DNA from: GCA-2720975 sp964469565
Lineage (GTDB): Bacteria; Planctomycetota; UBA1135; GCA-002686595
DNA: 64,000 bases
Direction of reading: 5' to 3'
Assembly (NCBI GenBank): GCA_964469565.1
Contig: CAYXZD010000009.1
Location: 80,604 to 144,603 of the forward strand
Shown: positions 52,268 to 62,713 of the stretch, piece by piece
Layout: each line of letters starts with the position of its first letter
How positions within the stretch are numbered: position 1 is the stretch's first letter
Program-made: the position numbers and the translations under genes
The notes under the pieces: generated by a model
Seen by the model: the letters and a program-made list of their open reading frames with translations, nothing else
What the model was told of the DNA's origin: nothing
Database searches by the model: none

Positions 52268-55087
52268 CCTAGTTGCGCTTGCCGCCTGTCACGCTCCTGG
52301 AGACCACGGGAGGGCATCGAAGGCCAAGGACGGGCCGGTGTTAGTGATCGGCTCACACGAATTCTTGCAACGTACCCTACCCAATGGTCTGCGAGCATGG
52401 GCCATCGCTGATGGGGGTGAGACGACCTCGGTCTTCATGGCGGTTTCAGTAGGGACAGGCCATGAATCGGGCGGGACGACTGGTCTAGCGCACCTGACCG
52501 AGCACGCGATGTTTGCCGGAACGCCAACGACTGGGACCGATGAGCATGAGCGCTTGATCAAGGCATGGGGAGGTGAATCCAATGCCTATACCCGTGACGA
52601 CTACACAATGTACTACGACCACGGCTTCGCTCCCGAACGCCTAGGCGAGGTCCTCAGGATGGAAGCCGACCGCCTGTCCAATCTCAGCCTCGAAGAGGGG
52701 CCCACTCTGCATGAACGCCACAGGCTTGAGGTGGAGGAGTCTCACACATACCAACCCAGCGAGGGGCGTGCGCAGCAATTGGAATACGCGGTGTTCCACC
52801 GGCATCCCTATCGCTACGGTCTAAGGGATTCGCGAGGACATACAAAGGCTATTGGGCTTGGGGTGAGCGACATCAAATCGTTCTACAAGCGCCACTATCA
52901 CCCCAATCGTGTTGCAGTGGTTGCGGTAACGCCGTCCGATCCCGCCGGGGCCCTCGATCAAATCGAGGCTGCTTTCAAAGCACTCACACCCGGACCGGAA
53001 CTGGAATCTGTGGTGGAATTGACACCCGCGACTCCCCGCGCGCACACACTCACATCTGACTTGCCTCAAGATCGGCATGTTGCCGCATGGCTGACCCCTG
53101 CAATGGGGCATCACGACCGACCGGCTCTTGATGTACTGGCGGCACTTCTCGCCCGTGAATCTCTACCCAGTGGGCTTCCCCTGCGAGTGCAGGTGGGGCA
53201 GCGCGTGGATCGCGATATGTTTCAGATCAGTGTGTCCTGTGATCCAGCGGTTGCTGGTGAAACGATGCAGGAACTCACTACGCTCTTGGATTCTTACCGG
53301 CAGGGTGGGGTGGACGAGGGCGTTTTGGAGGAGATCAAGGGCCTGCTAGCCAATGTCTTCGTCGATGAGCCCTTGAGGGCACGTCCCTACTTTGCCCTTG
53401 CGGCGAGGGTTGCATGGCATGCAGCCCATGGGCAGGAATCGGTCCTGCGAAGCTACAGTGCACAAATCGGTCAGATTCAGGCGCGCGATATCGCCCGCGT
53501 CGCCAGAGAGTGGTTGAATCCGAGTGGCCGCATTCAGGTGACTTTCGCCGGCACCGGGGAGGCCATCGAGCCGCTGTCTGATGATCCCAAGGAACTCCAA
53601 GCGGCTGCGGCTTCTGCTGTGGAGACGGGAGATTACGACCGCGCCCTTCGGGCCTACACCCGGCTCCTTGAACGACTCCCGGACAAGATGAACACGGTCA
53701 TTTTCTTGGCCGAGCGCGGCATGCTTCACATGGAGATGCGCGACTTTGATGGGGCCATCGGTGACTTCGAACGAGCCCTGGAAGTCATCGACTATCCGGC
53801 TGTACGTGATCTGCTCGAACAGGCCCACAGTCGCAAAGCCCGAGCCATGCGCGGTGATTACGGTGAAATAGACCCCAACACCGATCAGGTCGATGACTCG
53901 GCCGGTGCGGATCACGCAGACCCGCACGCAGATCCGCACGCAGATCCGCACGCTGATCCGCACGCTGATCCGCACGCTGATCCGCACGCTGATCCGCACG
54001 CTGATCCGCNNNNNNNNNNNNNNNNNNNNNNNNNNNNNNNNNNNNNNNNNNNNNNNNNNNNNNNNNNNNNNNNNNNNNNNNNNNNNNNNNNNNNNNNNNN
54101 NNNNNNNNNGATCCGCACGCTGATCCGCACGCTGATCCGCACGCTGATCCGCACGCTGATCCGCACAAGAACGACACAGACCTCCATCGCGAATTGCGAG
54201 CCAGTGTCGATAGCACCATGCGGGAATTGGAAGAGTGGCGCTCACTCAAGTTCACCCATGGAGTGGTGCCGGATCTTGTCGATGCGTCTGAGGTGGCCGA
54301 TGGAAACCTTGGAGGCTGGTACGAGTCCGATACAGAAAGGCTCGTTGTGGTGATGGGCAAGGAAGGAAAGGGCAGTGGTTTCACGCGAGGCGTACAGCTG
54401 CACGAGATTTTTCACGCTCTGCAAGATCAAAACTGGGACCTGTCCGCCCTGCACCACGGATGCCAAGACGCAGATCAAGAACGAGCTCTGCAGGGCGTAA
54501 TCGAGGGCGAAGCCATGCTCGCTGTGTCGGATATCATGAGCTACGACTTTTCAGCCCATGCCAAGTTCCCCTCTGAGGGAACCGTATCACGCGATCGCTT
54601 CGAGAAGATCTTTCACTATGGAACAGGCTTAGAGTTTATCGCTGCGCTACGCGAAGCCGGCGGTTGGGAAGCCGTCAATGCCATGTGGGCGGACCCACCT
54701 CGTACGAGTGCTGAGATCTACCACCCCGAACGGTATATCCATCGGCAGAGTGAGCCTGCGAACCCAGTTCCCACACAATCTTGGCCCCTTCCTTCGGGTG
54801 AAGTTCACTCCGAGGAGATCCGCGGCGAGTTCGATCTGCGTTGGCTCCTCGTCGAGTTTGAGGAGACTCGCGAGCATGCTGCAAGCCTCGGGGCAGACTT
54901 GCGGGCCAGTCGCTATCTTGAGTGGACACCCCAAGACGAGAGCCAGGCCTGGGAACATTGGACTCTCGAATTCGGCCTAGCCGAGTCGGCCATGCAGCTC
55001 GAATCTCTAGCCCCATTGCTTGGTGATGACGGCTGGGACGTGTCCCGCGACGGAAAACGGGTCACACTCGAACGCATCTTGGAGTAA
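52239..55087 (+). CDS. M16 metallopeptidase + TPR + His-rich repeat + HExxH metallopeptidase
   Basis: One gene broken only by an assembly gap. The start at 52239 gives a lipoprotein signal (LVALAACHAPG). M16 peptidase domain with inverted zinc motif HLTEH (about residue 77), then an M16 C-terminal domain and TPR helices (about 455-545). Next an (Ala-Asp-Pro-His)n repeat containing 100 Ns. After the gap the same reading sense continues, although the arbitrary gap length shifts the numerical frame: KNDTDLHRELRASVD leads into a second zinc site LHEIFHALQDQ and downstream Glu in GVIEGEAM, a gluzincin-like arrangement. The protein would be an anchored double protease; the repeat may bind metal. 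Confidence 0.8.
53907..54166. repeat. 12-bp tandem repeat encoding Ala-Asp-Pro-His
   Basis: About eight units of GC(A/T)GATCCGCAC are readable left of the gap and five right of it, in frame with the protease gene. The most 3' and 5' units diverge, the central ones are identical, as expected of a recently expanded array. The true copy number is unknown. Confidence 0.9.
54010..54109. other. Assembly gap of 100 N inside the repeat
   Basis: Placeholder gap at the centre of the identical 12-bp units; almost certainly caused by repeat collapse. Confidence 0.98.
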
Positions 55088-55156
55088 CGGGACCGCCTTT
55101 CCCGAAGGCTCCTCCGTGGTGGGAAGGTCTCGAGTTGGGCAGTCGATCTTCGCTCC

Positions 55157-58100
55157 TTACTTGGGGGGCGGGCCGACCTCACGAATGGCGGCCCCGTGTT
55201 CCTCGTGAAGGATGAGCACATAGAATCGTTCGATGCCGTGACTTTTCATCTCTGACACGGAGACATAATCGAATCGGCCGCGCAGGTCGGTGTATCCATC
55301 CTTGTGGAAGCGCGTGTTCCTGCCATCTTTGACAAATACCTTCACATAGGTCTTGGGCAGGGGTCTGCCCGTTTCGGAGTGGCTGACCTTCAGCTGACCG
55401 AATGCGTCGATCATTTGCACCCTCAGGGAATTGGCGTAACTAGCCCGAATACGAGTCAGTGATCCTGCACGCACTTCGATGAGGGTATTGCCGGTTTGGA
55501 ACTGCTCCGGGAGTTTAGCGACATAGTCATCCCCATTAGGATCCAACTGCACGGTCACACTCTGTGCGGCCTTGACGAAGATCGACGAATTGGAGTCGAC
55601 CCCGACTGATGGCTGGGAGGAGAATAGGAACTCCACATCCATCGGGTAAAAGCGGAGCTCGCATGATTCGAGGTGGCTGTGCTCGATAGTGATGGAGCCT
55701 CCCTCCACATGAAGGTCTAGGGTCGGGGACAAGCCGGCAAGATCGTCATTGTTGGCCAATGGACTGGTTGATCCTTCTGGGGTGGCACTCGCGACTCCAG
55801 CAGCTTCTTGCAGGTGCTGCTCGATGACTCCAAAGCGTGTGCGCCAATGGAGGACAGGATAATTGCGATAGTTCTTCGCGATCTCACCAGCGAGCTGTGG
55901 GTCGTCCTGGAAGAAGTCCATATAGGCCTGCATGTAGTCGTACTGGATCTCCATGTCGACCTTCTCGCGATTCACTTTATCAAATGCACCCTGGGCCTCT
56001 GCGATGCGATCCTGCAAGAGCAGCATGTAGCTGAGACTCATCCAATCCTCGTCCTCGAGCACGGGCTTGTGCGCGAGAATGTCGAGCAGCTTCATGTACT
56101 GGCCCGCGAGGCCGCGGTTTAGAATCTCAGGGCCTGCATCGGTGGGATGGACGCGCGCATTAATCAGCGGGTCAAACTCCAACTGCTCAAAGGTCCGACG
56201 CTGAACTGGGTCGATCGTCAAGAGGTCTGATGCCAGCCAAGAACCGCACTGGCTCACGAAGGAGTGGTTCTGAGCGAGGTACTCGCGCGCAGCATCGGGT
56301 GCTTGGTGGAACAGGCCATAGGACCAGAGAGTGGGAGAATAGAGTGAGCGATCGCGAAGTGCGGTGATGATCGCATTGAATGCCTCCCCGTCCCGCATGC
56401 GCCAGGCCAACTGGCTTAGGTCTACGGCTTGAAGGTTCATTGCCCTCATCTGCTCCAAGAGTGTGTCGAGCTCGGCGCGTTGCGAAAGGTGCTCCCATGA
56501 TTCCCTATCAATGGCCGTCGCTTCAGCAGAGACCTCCATCGTGGGATTCCCCGCAGCGAACGCCAGCATCGCTCCGTCGTGGGATGCATGGGCTGGGAAG
56601 TGTGTGAACTGACCAGCGTTCGGGAAATAGAAGGAGTACTCGTGGGTGTGCGATCCGAAGGGTTGCAAGGTGACTGGTAGGCCTTGCGTCCGATATCCGT
56701 TGGAGACCGGCAGGGCGCCGTTGGGTATCTGGACGAGTAATTCCAACTCAATCTGCGCAGCCGTTGGGTTACTGATCACTACCCGACAGACATAGGGCTC
56801 AGCCCGTACAAACTGCATGGAATCGGCCTGTGCAGCTGAATCTGAGTGCAGGGCCCTGTACTGTTGACCCATCAAGAGTTGCACCGGCTCCTCCGTGGGG
56901 GCAAGCACAGTGAGTTCCTTGGCGACGAGGAGCAAAGGGCCCTTGGCGTTGACTTGCACTTCACCCTCGACGCTGGCCGAGGTGTGATCCGCTGGCGTGA
57001 ACGGTAAGTCGAGCATGGCCAAGGCCAGCAGCATTTCACCTAGGTTTCCCGTGGGTTCCGCAAAGTGCGTTGAAATAAACGGCTCTCCTGCTTGAGCCTC
57101 CGCGAGGTCCAGCCAGAATTCATTAGCTTCCACAGTCAAGGTTCCGGAGGTGGCTGTGTGATGCTGGTAGTACTGGGTTTCGACCAGCAGCTCCGTGACT
57201 CCTAGTTCACGGAAGTAATTCTGAGTGCGACCGCGTTGGTCAAGTTCGCGACGAGCATCTAGCATGAAGTCCTCACCGCCCGTCACTCCCGCGGGTTTCT
57301 CATCCCAAACCACACCCTCAAAGTCGAGTTCCTCCATGGGCCTGTCCTCGGAGGGGGGAGGGGCCGAGTCGCCGGGTCCCTTGTAGCGGATCGGGCTGCG
57401 CAGCTCCTTGGCCTTCTCGCTCAATGCAAGAGTCGTTCCCATGATCGTGTCGAATCTGAAGCCAGCACTTCGGCCCGAGTCCTCGGGCTGCAGTTCCAGC
57501 TGCTCGGCGATCAAGCGACTCACGGATGCTGCTAGTTTAGGCATGCGGCGGGCCAAGAGAATTCGTTCAAGTGTATTCAGGCGACCGAATTCGAAGGGGG
57601 TCGAATAGGACTCCAGGTCATTCCCGAGCAGCCAGTCGTCGACGAAGGTCTTGTCGGCCTTGTTGGCAATATAGGCGCTCACCGTTTCACTGAAAAACTC
57701 AGGATCCTTGCGCGCCAAGAACAGGTTGACCTCGTGGCTTGCAAACTCTGAATAGAATGCCTGCCTCGCTTCAAGGGTCAGTGACGGCCAATCCATGAGT
57801 GGCCTAAACGGGCCCAAGCCAGCCTGGGGTTGCAGAGTTCGGAAGAGGTCAAAGACTTCTGCCAGACTGCTGTAGCTTTGCAAGTCAGAACCAGCCTGGT
57901 CGCGAAGGGTTGTCTGATCCCCTGATTGCAAGGCCTCAATTCTGCGCCGCTCACCTACGTGTTGGGTCGGGTCAAGCCCTCGGGTGAGCTTCAGATCCTT
58001 CGTTTGGAGCTGGGTACTGGATCGCAGGACACGGCGGCTCACCAAGGTGTTCTCATCCACGGCGATGATTTGAAGGCAATTGGCTAGGCCCAATGCTTCC

Positions 58101-61100
58101 GCCGGAATGTGCAGGAGCCCATCGGCATCGGGGCGCAGGTTTGTGAGCACAGCGGCCCGCTGATTCATGAAATCCAAATTGGGAAAAGTGCTCGGTGAGG
58201 AGCTGCGTCCCTGCTTAGCACTAGGAGCACGGGGTCCACTAGGGGAGGCTCCACCCCCGCCTCTGCCCCCGAATTTTCCTCCTGCGCCGCCACCGAGCCC
58301 GATCATTGAATTGGTGTCGCGCAGGGCCCAAGGATTGAGAAGCAAACCGGGGCGCCGCAGCATGTTTCCAGGGAACTTGGCTGCATAACGCCGTTCGAGG
58401 ATGTAACGAAACTCCGAACTGATCTTGCGTCCCGTGTGATACTCAGAAAGGGAAGGTTTGGCCCAGACTAGGCGTGCGTTCTGCTGCCCTTGCGAAACCA
58501 GACTCACAAAAGGGTCCGTGGCAGGCACGAATCGTGAACCAAACAAGTGAATGCGTGTACTTGCATCGGCTTGGTTCAGTGCAATCGTGATGTCGCCGTC
58601 GTCTAATTCAGCAGAGAGGATTTGCAGAGTGGGGCGGGTTAGCTCCAGCGACCGTTGGCTTCCCATTGCCCAGCCGTCAACTTCGGACCCCGCAACAACA
58701 CGAATCGAGGTAAAGTGACCGCCCTCTTTTTGGAGTAGCTCGTAGTCTCCGGCGGGGAGGCCGGAGATCTCTAGCATGTGCCCATTCAAAGCTATGCGGT
58801 GGTAATGGTCGGTGGTGTAAACGCCTCCCCTGCGCTCAAGCAACGAGACATTGAGCCGATTGAGTTCGTCGGAATCACCCGTGTAGGGGATTTGAAGGGT
58901 CTGGCCGGCCCGTCCATGCACTTGGGGGGTGCCGCTGTGGGCGTTGTCGGAGAGGCTCCACTGCCCGTAGCCGTTCGGGAGTCCCGTGACCCTGAGGGAG
59001 GTGATCTTGGGCAACGGGCCGAGGCGAATCCTGCCCGCTTCATCGGTCTTCAAGTGCACCTTCATAGAATTGGTGTAATCGCGGTGGGTCAGGGTCACCG
59101 TGACAGGATGACCCGCCCCCGCCTCACCGTTCTTGCCAAGAACATCGATGAAATACCCGGCGCTATCGTGACCGAGTAGAGGGCAGAGTATCTGCTCGGT
59201 GGCATCGATTTGGTTGATTGTGAAGCGATGCAGCTTCCCATGAACGCGGACCTTCTCTCCAGAGCTCAATTGCAGAACCGAGCCCGTGACCTGCGCCTCG
59301 AGTAGGCTCAAATCATCTGGAACTCGAAACTCATGTACCCACTCCGAGAGTGCGGCGAATTCCTCGGTGGGAACCACAACAGAGGTTGTTGTGCCGTTTC
59401 TTCGGGTGGCTGTGATCCGCAGCGATGCTTCTTCCACGAGGCTCAAGGGAGCGACGTGGCCCTGCACAAACAGGCGCGGGCTGATGACTAGTTGAGCGGT
59501 GGCACCAGCGAGTAGTTGTTCCCTGGCCACGTAGATTCCCGCCTCCAAAGTGTACTCCTCTGCCAGTGGCGGGAGGGACTCAACCCTCACTCGCCCCGCA
59601 GAGTGGACAGTCATTTTCTTTGATGTTGGGTTGGCAGAGAAGGGGATGACAATCTCGTTTGCCTTGTCCGCGCGGTAATGGCTTCCCGCTGCATACGCAT
59701 CTGCATCGCTGCAGGGGTTGCCGTCGGGAGTGACCGCCTCAATGACATGACCGGCTGAGTTCAGCCGGTGGCGTACCTGCAGGCTCCCCTTGCGAATGAC
59801 CGCTCGGCTTGAGGTGCCCGCACCAATGAAATCAATGACGTAGACACCGGGCTCAGTGACTTCGGGAAACTCAAACTGGTGCCGTTTGCGCCGTAAGGCT
59901 GGTTCGTCAAACGTGTGGGTTTCTTCGTGTGTGGCTACCATGCCGTCAAGGTCGAGGGATGCCTGCACTTCGCGACCAGTGGTTTGTCCGTAGGACAGGG
60001 CATCCATTTCGAAGACCTTGACCAGGAGCGTATTGACGTTCTTGAGGGTTACGTCGAGTGTGACGCCTTCGTTCACGGCGAATTGCGTTGACTGGTCGGG
60101 CGGAAATCCTATTTCAACACGGTCTTGTAGTTCCTCGTAGTAAGCCGGGTCATCTAACATCGAATACCAGCGTTCCTGGTCGCCGATTCCTCCCAGAATC
60201 TTCGTCTCGGCAAAGACGCGTGCGAGATAAGCAGGTCCCAAATACTTGGCGAAGCTATCCGGATTTTGGTCATCGATGAAGAAGTGCTCCAAGTAGGCCC
60301 GGACGAGTGGTTCCGCATCGCCGGGTGCTCCCAGTAGAGTCAGTTTCTGGTCACGTGCCTGAACGATTTCAGCTTGGCGCTGTTGTTTCAGCCATTTGCG
60401 GTTGGAGTATTCGTGTTTAGAGGGAACTTGCAGAAACGCCAGGAGTGTTTCACGATTGGGTTTGCCCAGTCCAAGGTCGTGGATGAGGCGGTGGTGTAAC
60501 ACATGGGCTTTGAGGGCATTGTGGGATGGGCCGAGGCGTGCGGCAAAGGCCTGCAGCCGTTCCAAGAAGGCCTCTCGAACTGTGGTGCTTGTACGCCAAT
60601 CTTGGCTGGAATTGGGCGCAAGTTTGGTGAGGTAGACTTTGACGAACTCTGGATCGTTCAGCAGGTGAGGGGCGAGGCTCAGGCATGTATCCAACTGGTC
60701 GATCAGGAGCTTTGTGTGAATCGGCAGGGAACCAAAACCTGAACTCGACTCCAGAGCAAGGTGGCGAATGATCCTCGCGGGTAACCCTGGTACATCTGGA
60801 CGCTGTAGGCGTGAAAGCCACTGCCCCAATTGACGGTCAGTGAGTGGAATCCCAGCCAAACCCTCCAACGCACGATCGGTGAATCCCTTGATCGATTGTG
60901 GGTGGTTCCTATGGGCTTGAGCGATCCACGCGTGCGTTCCAATGGTGGTAGGGTCGAGTTGGCTGGGGAGGCTCTTAGCCTCATCACCGCTGCGCGCCCT
61001 GTGCTGGAAGTCGAGTCCCAACACGCGGCGCAAGTAGTGGTAGGACCCGTTGGAATCTTCGCCATGGGCCAAGAGTGCCTGCCGGTGTTCGATTTCACGC

Positions 61101-61357
61101 ACACGGGCCGTGTGGCCGTGACGTTTGACCCATGTGTCAATGAGGCCAGGGACCTTGTCGAACTCAGATCGATGCTGATGAACAAGGCAGGAGTAGTAGT
61201 AAAACTCTGCCGTGCCGGGGATGAGCTGTTCGAGTGCTGCTTCGCGGTCTGCAGCAAGGGCAAAGCTCTCCTCATAGCCGATGGCTTGGCCCTGGGCACT
61301 GCCGAATGGGTTGAGGAAGAGGGCGAGGAGACTGACAAGGATGAGTTGTTTGAGCAT
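55157..61357 (-). CDS. Large secreted alpha-2-macroglobulin-like (MG2) protein
   Basis: 2066 residues with signal peptide MLKQLILVSLLALFLNPFGS. An N-terminal helical part (about 30-400) leads to MG-type beta domains (for example LDVTLKNVNTLLVKVFEMD and YVIDFIGAGTSSRAVIRKG). A Gly-rich linker (about residue 1025, GLGGGAGGKFGGRGGGG) separates these from a helical C-terminal half and a final beta domain. No Cys-Gly-Glu-Gln thioester motif was found. Family members in planctomycetes are periplasmic protease traps or adhesive proteins; without the thioester, covalent trapping is unlikely. Convergent with the protease gene, 69 bp apart, which may be functionally linked. Confidence 0.75.
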   Translation of the reverse strand: MLKQLILVSLLALFLNPFGSAQGQAIGYEESFALAADREAALEQLIPGTAEFYYYSCLVHQHRSEFDKVPGLIDTWVKRHGHTARVREIEHRQALLAHGEDSNGSYHYLRRVLGLDFQHRARSGDEAKSLPSQLDPTTIGTHAWIAQAHRNHPQSIKGFTDRALEGLAGIPLTDRQLGQWLSRLQRPDVPGLPARIIRHLALESSSGFGSLPIHTKLLIDQLDTCLSLAPHLLNDPEFVKVYLTKLAPNSSQDWRTSTTVREAFLERLQAFAARLGPSHNALKAHVLHHRLIHDLGLGKPNRETLLAFLQVPSKHEYSNRKWLKQQRQAEIVQARDQKLTLLGAPGDAEPLVRAYLEHFFIDDQNPDSFAKYLGPAYLARVFAETKILGGIGDQERWYSMLDDPAYYEELQDRVEIGFPPDQSTQFAVNEGVTLDVTLKNVNTLLVKVFEMDALSYGQTTGREVQASLDLDGMVATHEETHTFDEPALRRKRHQFEFPEVTEPGVYVIDFIGAGTSSRAVIRKGSLQVRHRLNSAGHVIEAVTPDGNPCSDADAYAAGSHYRADKANEIVIPFSANPTSKKMTVHSAGRVRVESLPPLAEEYTLEAGIYVAREQLLAGATAQLVISPRLFVQGHVAPLSLVEEASLRITATRRNGTTTSVVVPTEEFAALSEWVHEFRVPDDLSLLEAQVTGSVLQLSSGEKVRVHGKLHRFTINQIDATEQILCPLLGHDSAGYFIDVLGKNGEAGAGHPVTVTLTHRDYTNSMKVHLKTDEAGRIRLGPLPKITSLRVTGLPNGYGQWSLSDNAHSGTPQVHGRAGQTLQIPYTGDSDELNRLNVSLLERRGGVYTTDHYHRIALNGHMLEISGLPAGDYELLQKEGGHFTSIRVVAGSEVDGWAMGSQRSLELTRPTLQILSAELDDGDITIALNQADASTRIHLFGSRFVPATDPFVSLVSQGQQNARLVWAKPSLSEYHTGRKISSEFRYILERRYAAKFPGNMLRRPGLLLNPWALRDTNSMIGLGGGAGGKFGGRGGGGASPSGPRAPSAKQGRSSSPSTFPNLDFMNQRAAVLTNLRPDADGLLHIPAEALGLANCLQIIAVDENTLVSRRVLRSSTQLQTKDLKLTRGLDPTQHVGERRRIEALQSGDQTTLRDQAGSDLQSYSSLAEVFDLFRTLQPQAGLGPFRPLMDWPSLTLEARQAFYSEFASHEVNLFLARKDPEFFSETVSAYIANKADKTFVDDWLLGNDLESYSTPFEFGRLNTLERILLARRMPKLAASVSRLIAEQLELQPEDSGRSAGFRFDTIMGTTLALSEKAKELRSPIRYKGPGDSAPPPSEDRPMEELDFEGVVWDEKPAGVTGGEDFMLDARRELDQRGRTQNYFRELGVTELLVETQYYQHHTATSGTLTVEANEFWLDLAEAQAGEPFISTHFAEPTGNLGEMLLALAMLDLPFTPADHTSASVEGEVQVNAKGPLLLVAKELTVLAPTEEPVQLLMGQQYRALHSDSAAQADSMQFVRAEPYVCRVVISNPTAAQIELELLVQIPNGALPVSNGYRTQGLPVTLQPFGSHTHEYSFYFPNAGQFTHFPAHASHDGAMLAFAAGNPTMEVSAEATAIDRESWEHLSQRAELDTLLEQMRAMNLQAVDLSQLAWRMRDGEAFNAIITALRDRSLYSPTLWSYGLFHQAPDAAREYLAQNHSFVSQCGSWLASDLLTIDPVQRRTFEQLEFDPLINARVHPTDAGPEILNRGLAGQYMKLLDILAHKPVLEDEDWMSLSYMLLLQDRIAEAQGAFDKVNREKVDMEIQYDYMQAYMDFFQDDPQLAGEIAKNYRNYPVLHWRTRFGVIEQHLQEAAGVASATPEGSTSPLANNDDLAGLSPTLDLHVEGGSITIEHSHLESCELRFYPMDVEFLFSSQPSVGVDSNSSIFVKAAQSVTVQLDPNGDDYVAKLPEQFQTGNTLIEVRAGSLTRIRASYANSLRVQMIDAFGQLKVSHSETGRPLPKTYVKVFVKDGRNTRFHKDGYTDLRGRFDYVSVSEMKSHGIERFYVLILHEEHGAAIREVGPPPK

Positions 61358-61565
61358 TGTAATCGCTTTCTAGGGCAGGCCTTGCTCAACGTAACAGATT
61401 CTCCCGAGGTTCATTCGGCCAGTGGATTCCATGGTGTGGCCTCAACCGTTTGGGATCACGCACTACACGCCATGAGGACCGTTCCGGTCGCGACTACCTC
61501 CGATGATTCCAGCGTGTAGTCGGTGGCATGGGCGGGCAAGGGGTATCCGTACCCCTCTGTTGACC

Positions 61566-62468
61566 TCAGCCCGAGGTCTTAGAGAACAGCTTGCGGATGG
61601 CCGGGGGAATGAACCAATGCTTGAATCGGGTCAGCACTTCGGCTGGGTAGTAAACCCGACTGTGCCGAAACTTATTGTGGAAAATATTGTAGACCACGGG
61701 AGGAAGCACCTGGCGAATCAGCGGCGTAGGTAGGGGCCTCGCCTTGCCACCTTTGCGCTTCAGAAAGTCCGTCTCGCGCTGGTCATAGGACAGTTGCATC
61801 GACTCTGGAATGTCAGCTGTGTAGAGCCACAAGGCAACGGAGTTGCGCGCCTGCCCGTCTGGGCAGGCAATCTCCTTAGGGAATCCGTGCAGCGTGTCGG
61901 CGGTAACATCACAGATGACCAGCCGGTTCCAACTTGGGGTGTACTCCACTTGTTCCGTGAGGTCCTTGTCCCAAAGCTCCAACTTGCCGTTGTACTCGTC
62001 CTTCCAGTCCTTGTTGAGGTACAAGAGAACGTTGATCCGACGATACAGGCGGATGCGTGGATTCCAACTGAAGTCTGCATGCAACTCGAGGTAGCCACCG
62101 GGTCGAATGCTGTGCCAACCGCCACCGAGCATCTCAGCATCGGCGAGGAGCCCCTTGAGTCCGCTTAGCTCTTCGACGAACCTCAGAAACTGAGGCGTGC
62201 GAAAAAACGCAAACAGCTCGCGCCCCGCGGGTCCGATGACTTCGTAGCCGGGGGTGATGGACTTGTACTTGGAACTCCCCTCCTGTTCTAGAGCCCTCCA
62301 GTCTTCCTTATTGGACGCGGTGATCTCACCCAATACACGATCCAGGAGTTCCTCTGGGAGGAGTCCATCAAATGCAAAGTGGGGAAACGGTCGCGCTCCG
62401 GCGTAGTCTTCGCGGTGCTTCGCACCCAAGGCCGGGAGTGAGTCGAGGAGGGTCTCAGTGGAGGTCAT
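61566..62468 (-). CDS. 2-oxoglutarate/Fe(II)-dependent oxygenase
   Basis: 300 residues, cytoplasmic. The double-stranded beta-helix core is visible: iron ligands in ELHADFSWN (His, Asp) and TLHGFP (distal His), the NVLLYLNKDW strand, GKLELWDKD and the 2OG-binding Arg in GQARNSVALWLY. Resembles prolyl-4-hydroxylase-like oxygenases (PF13640 type). Substrate not predictable. It ends 208 bp before the macroglobulin-like gene on the same strand. Confidence 0.85.
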   Translation of the reverse strand: MTSTETLLDSLPALGAKHREDYAGARPFPHFAFDGLLPEELLDRVLGEITASNKEDWRALEQEGSSKYKSITPGYEVIGPAGRELFAFFRTPQFLRFVEELSGLKGLLADAEMLGGGWHSIRPGGYLELHADFSWNPRIRLYRRINVLLYLNKDWKDEYNGKLELWDKDLTEQVEYTPSWNRLVICDVTADTLHGFPKEIACPDGQARNSVALWLYTADIPESMQLSYDQRETDFLKRKGGKARPLPTPLIRQVLPPVVYNIFHNKFRHSRVYYPAEVLTRFKHWFIPPAIRKLFSKTSG

Positions 62469-62713
62469 AGTGGGCGGGGTGGTTGAGTCGTAAGAGTAGT
62501 GTACACCCCTGATCCGGTTAGATCTGTCCCAAAGTTTGCACCCCGCTTAGGCCCCGCTCGGCGGATCGGCTATTCGCACAGGGGCGAACCTGATTGGGCT
62601 TGGCTGCAGTTTGTCCGGCGCCCTCAACGATCAATCGATACACTTGTGCAGCCTGTGACAAGTAGCCAGTGCACAGGGGCCGCCTGAGTCAGAAAACCTC
62701 AACCTCAGTATCC

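Noticed and set aside
53907..54166. CRISPR-like regular repeat
   Set aside because: Units are 12 bp, directly abutting without spacers, and in frame with a protein; it is a coding minisatellite.
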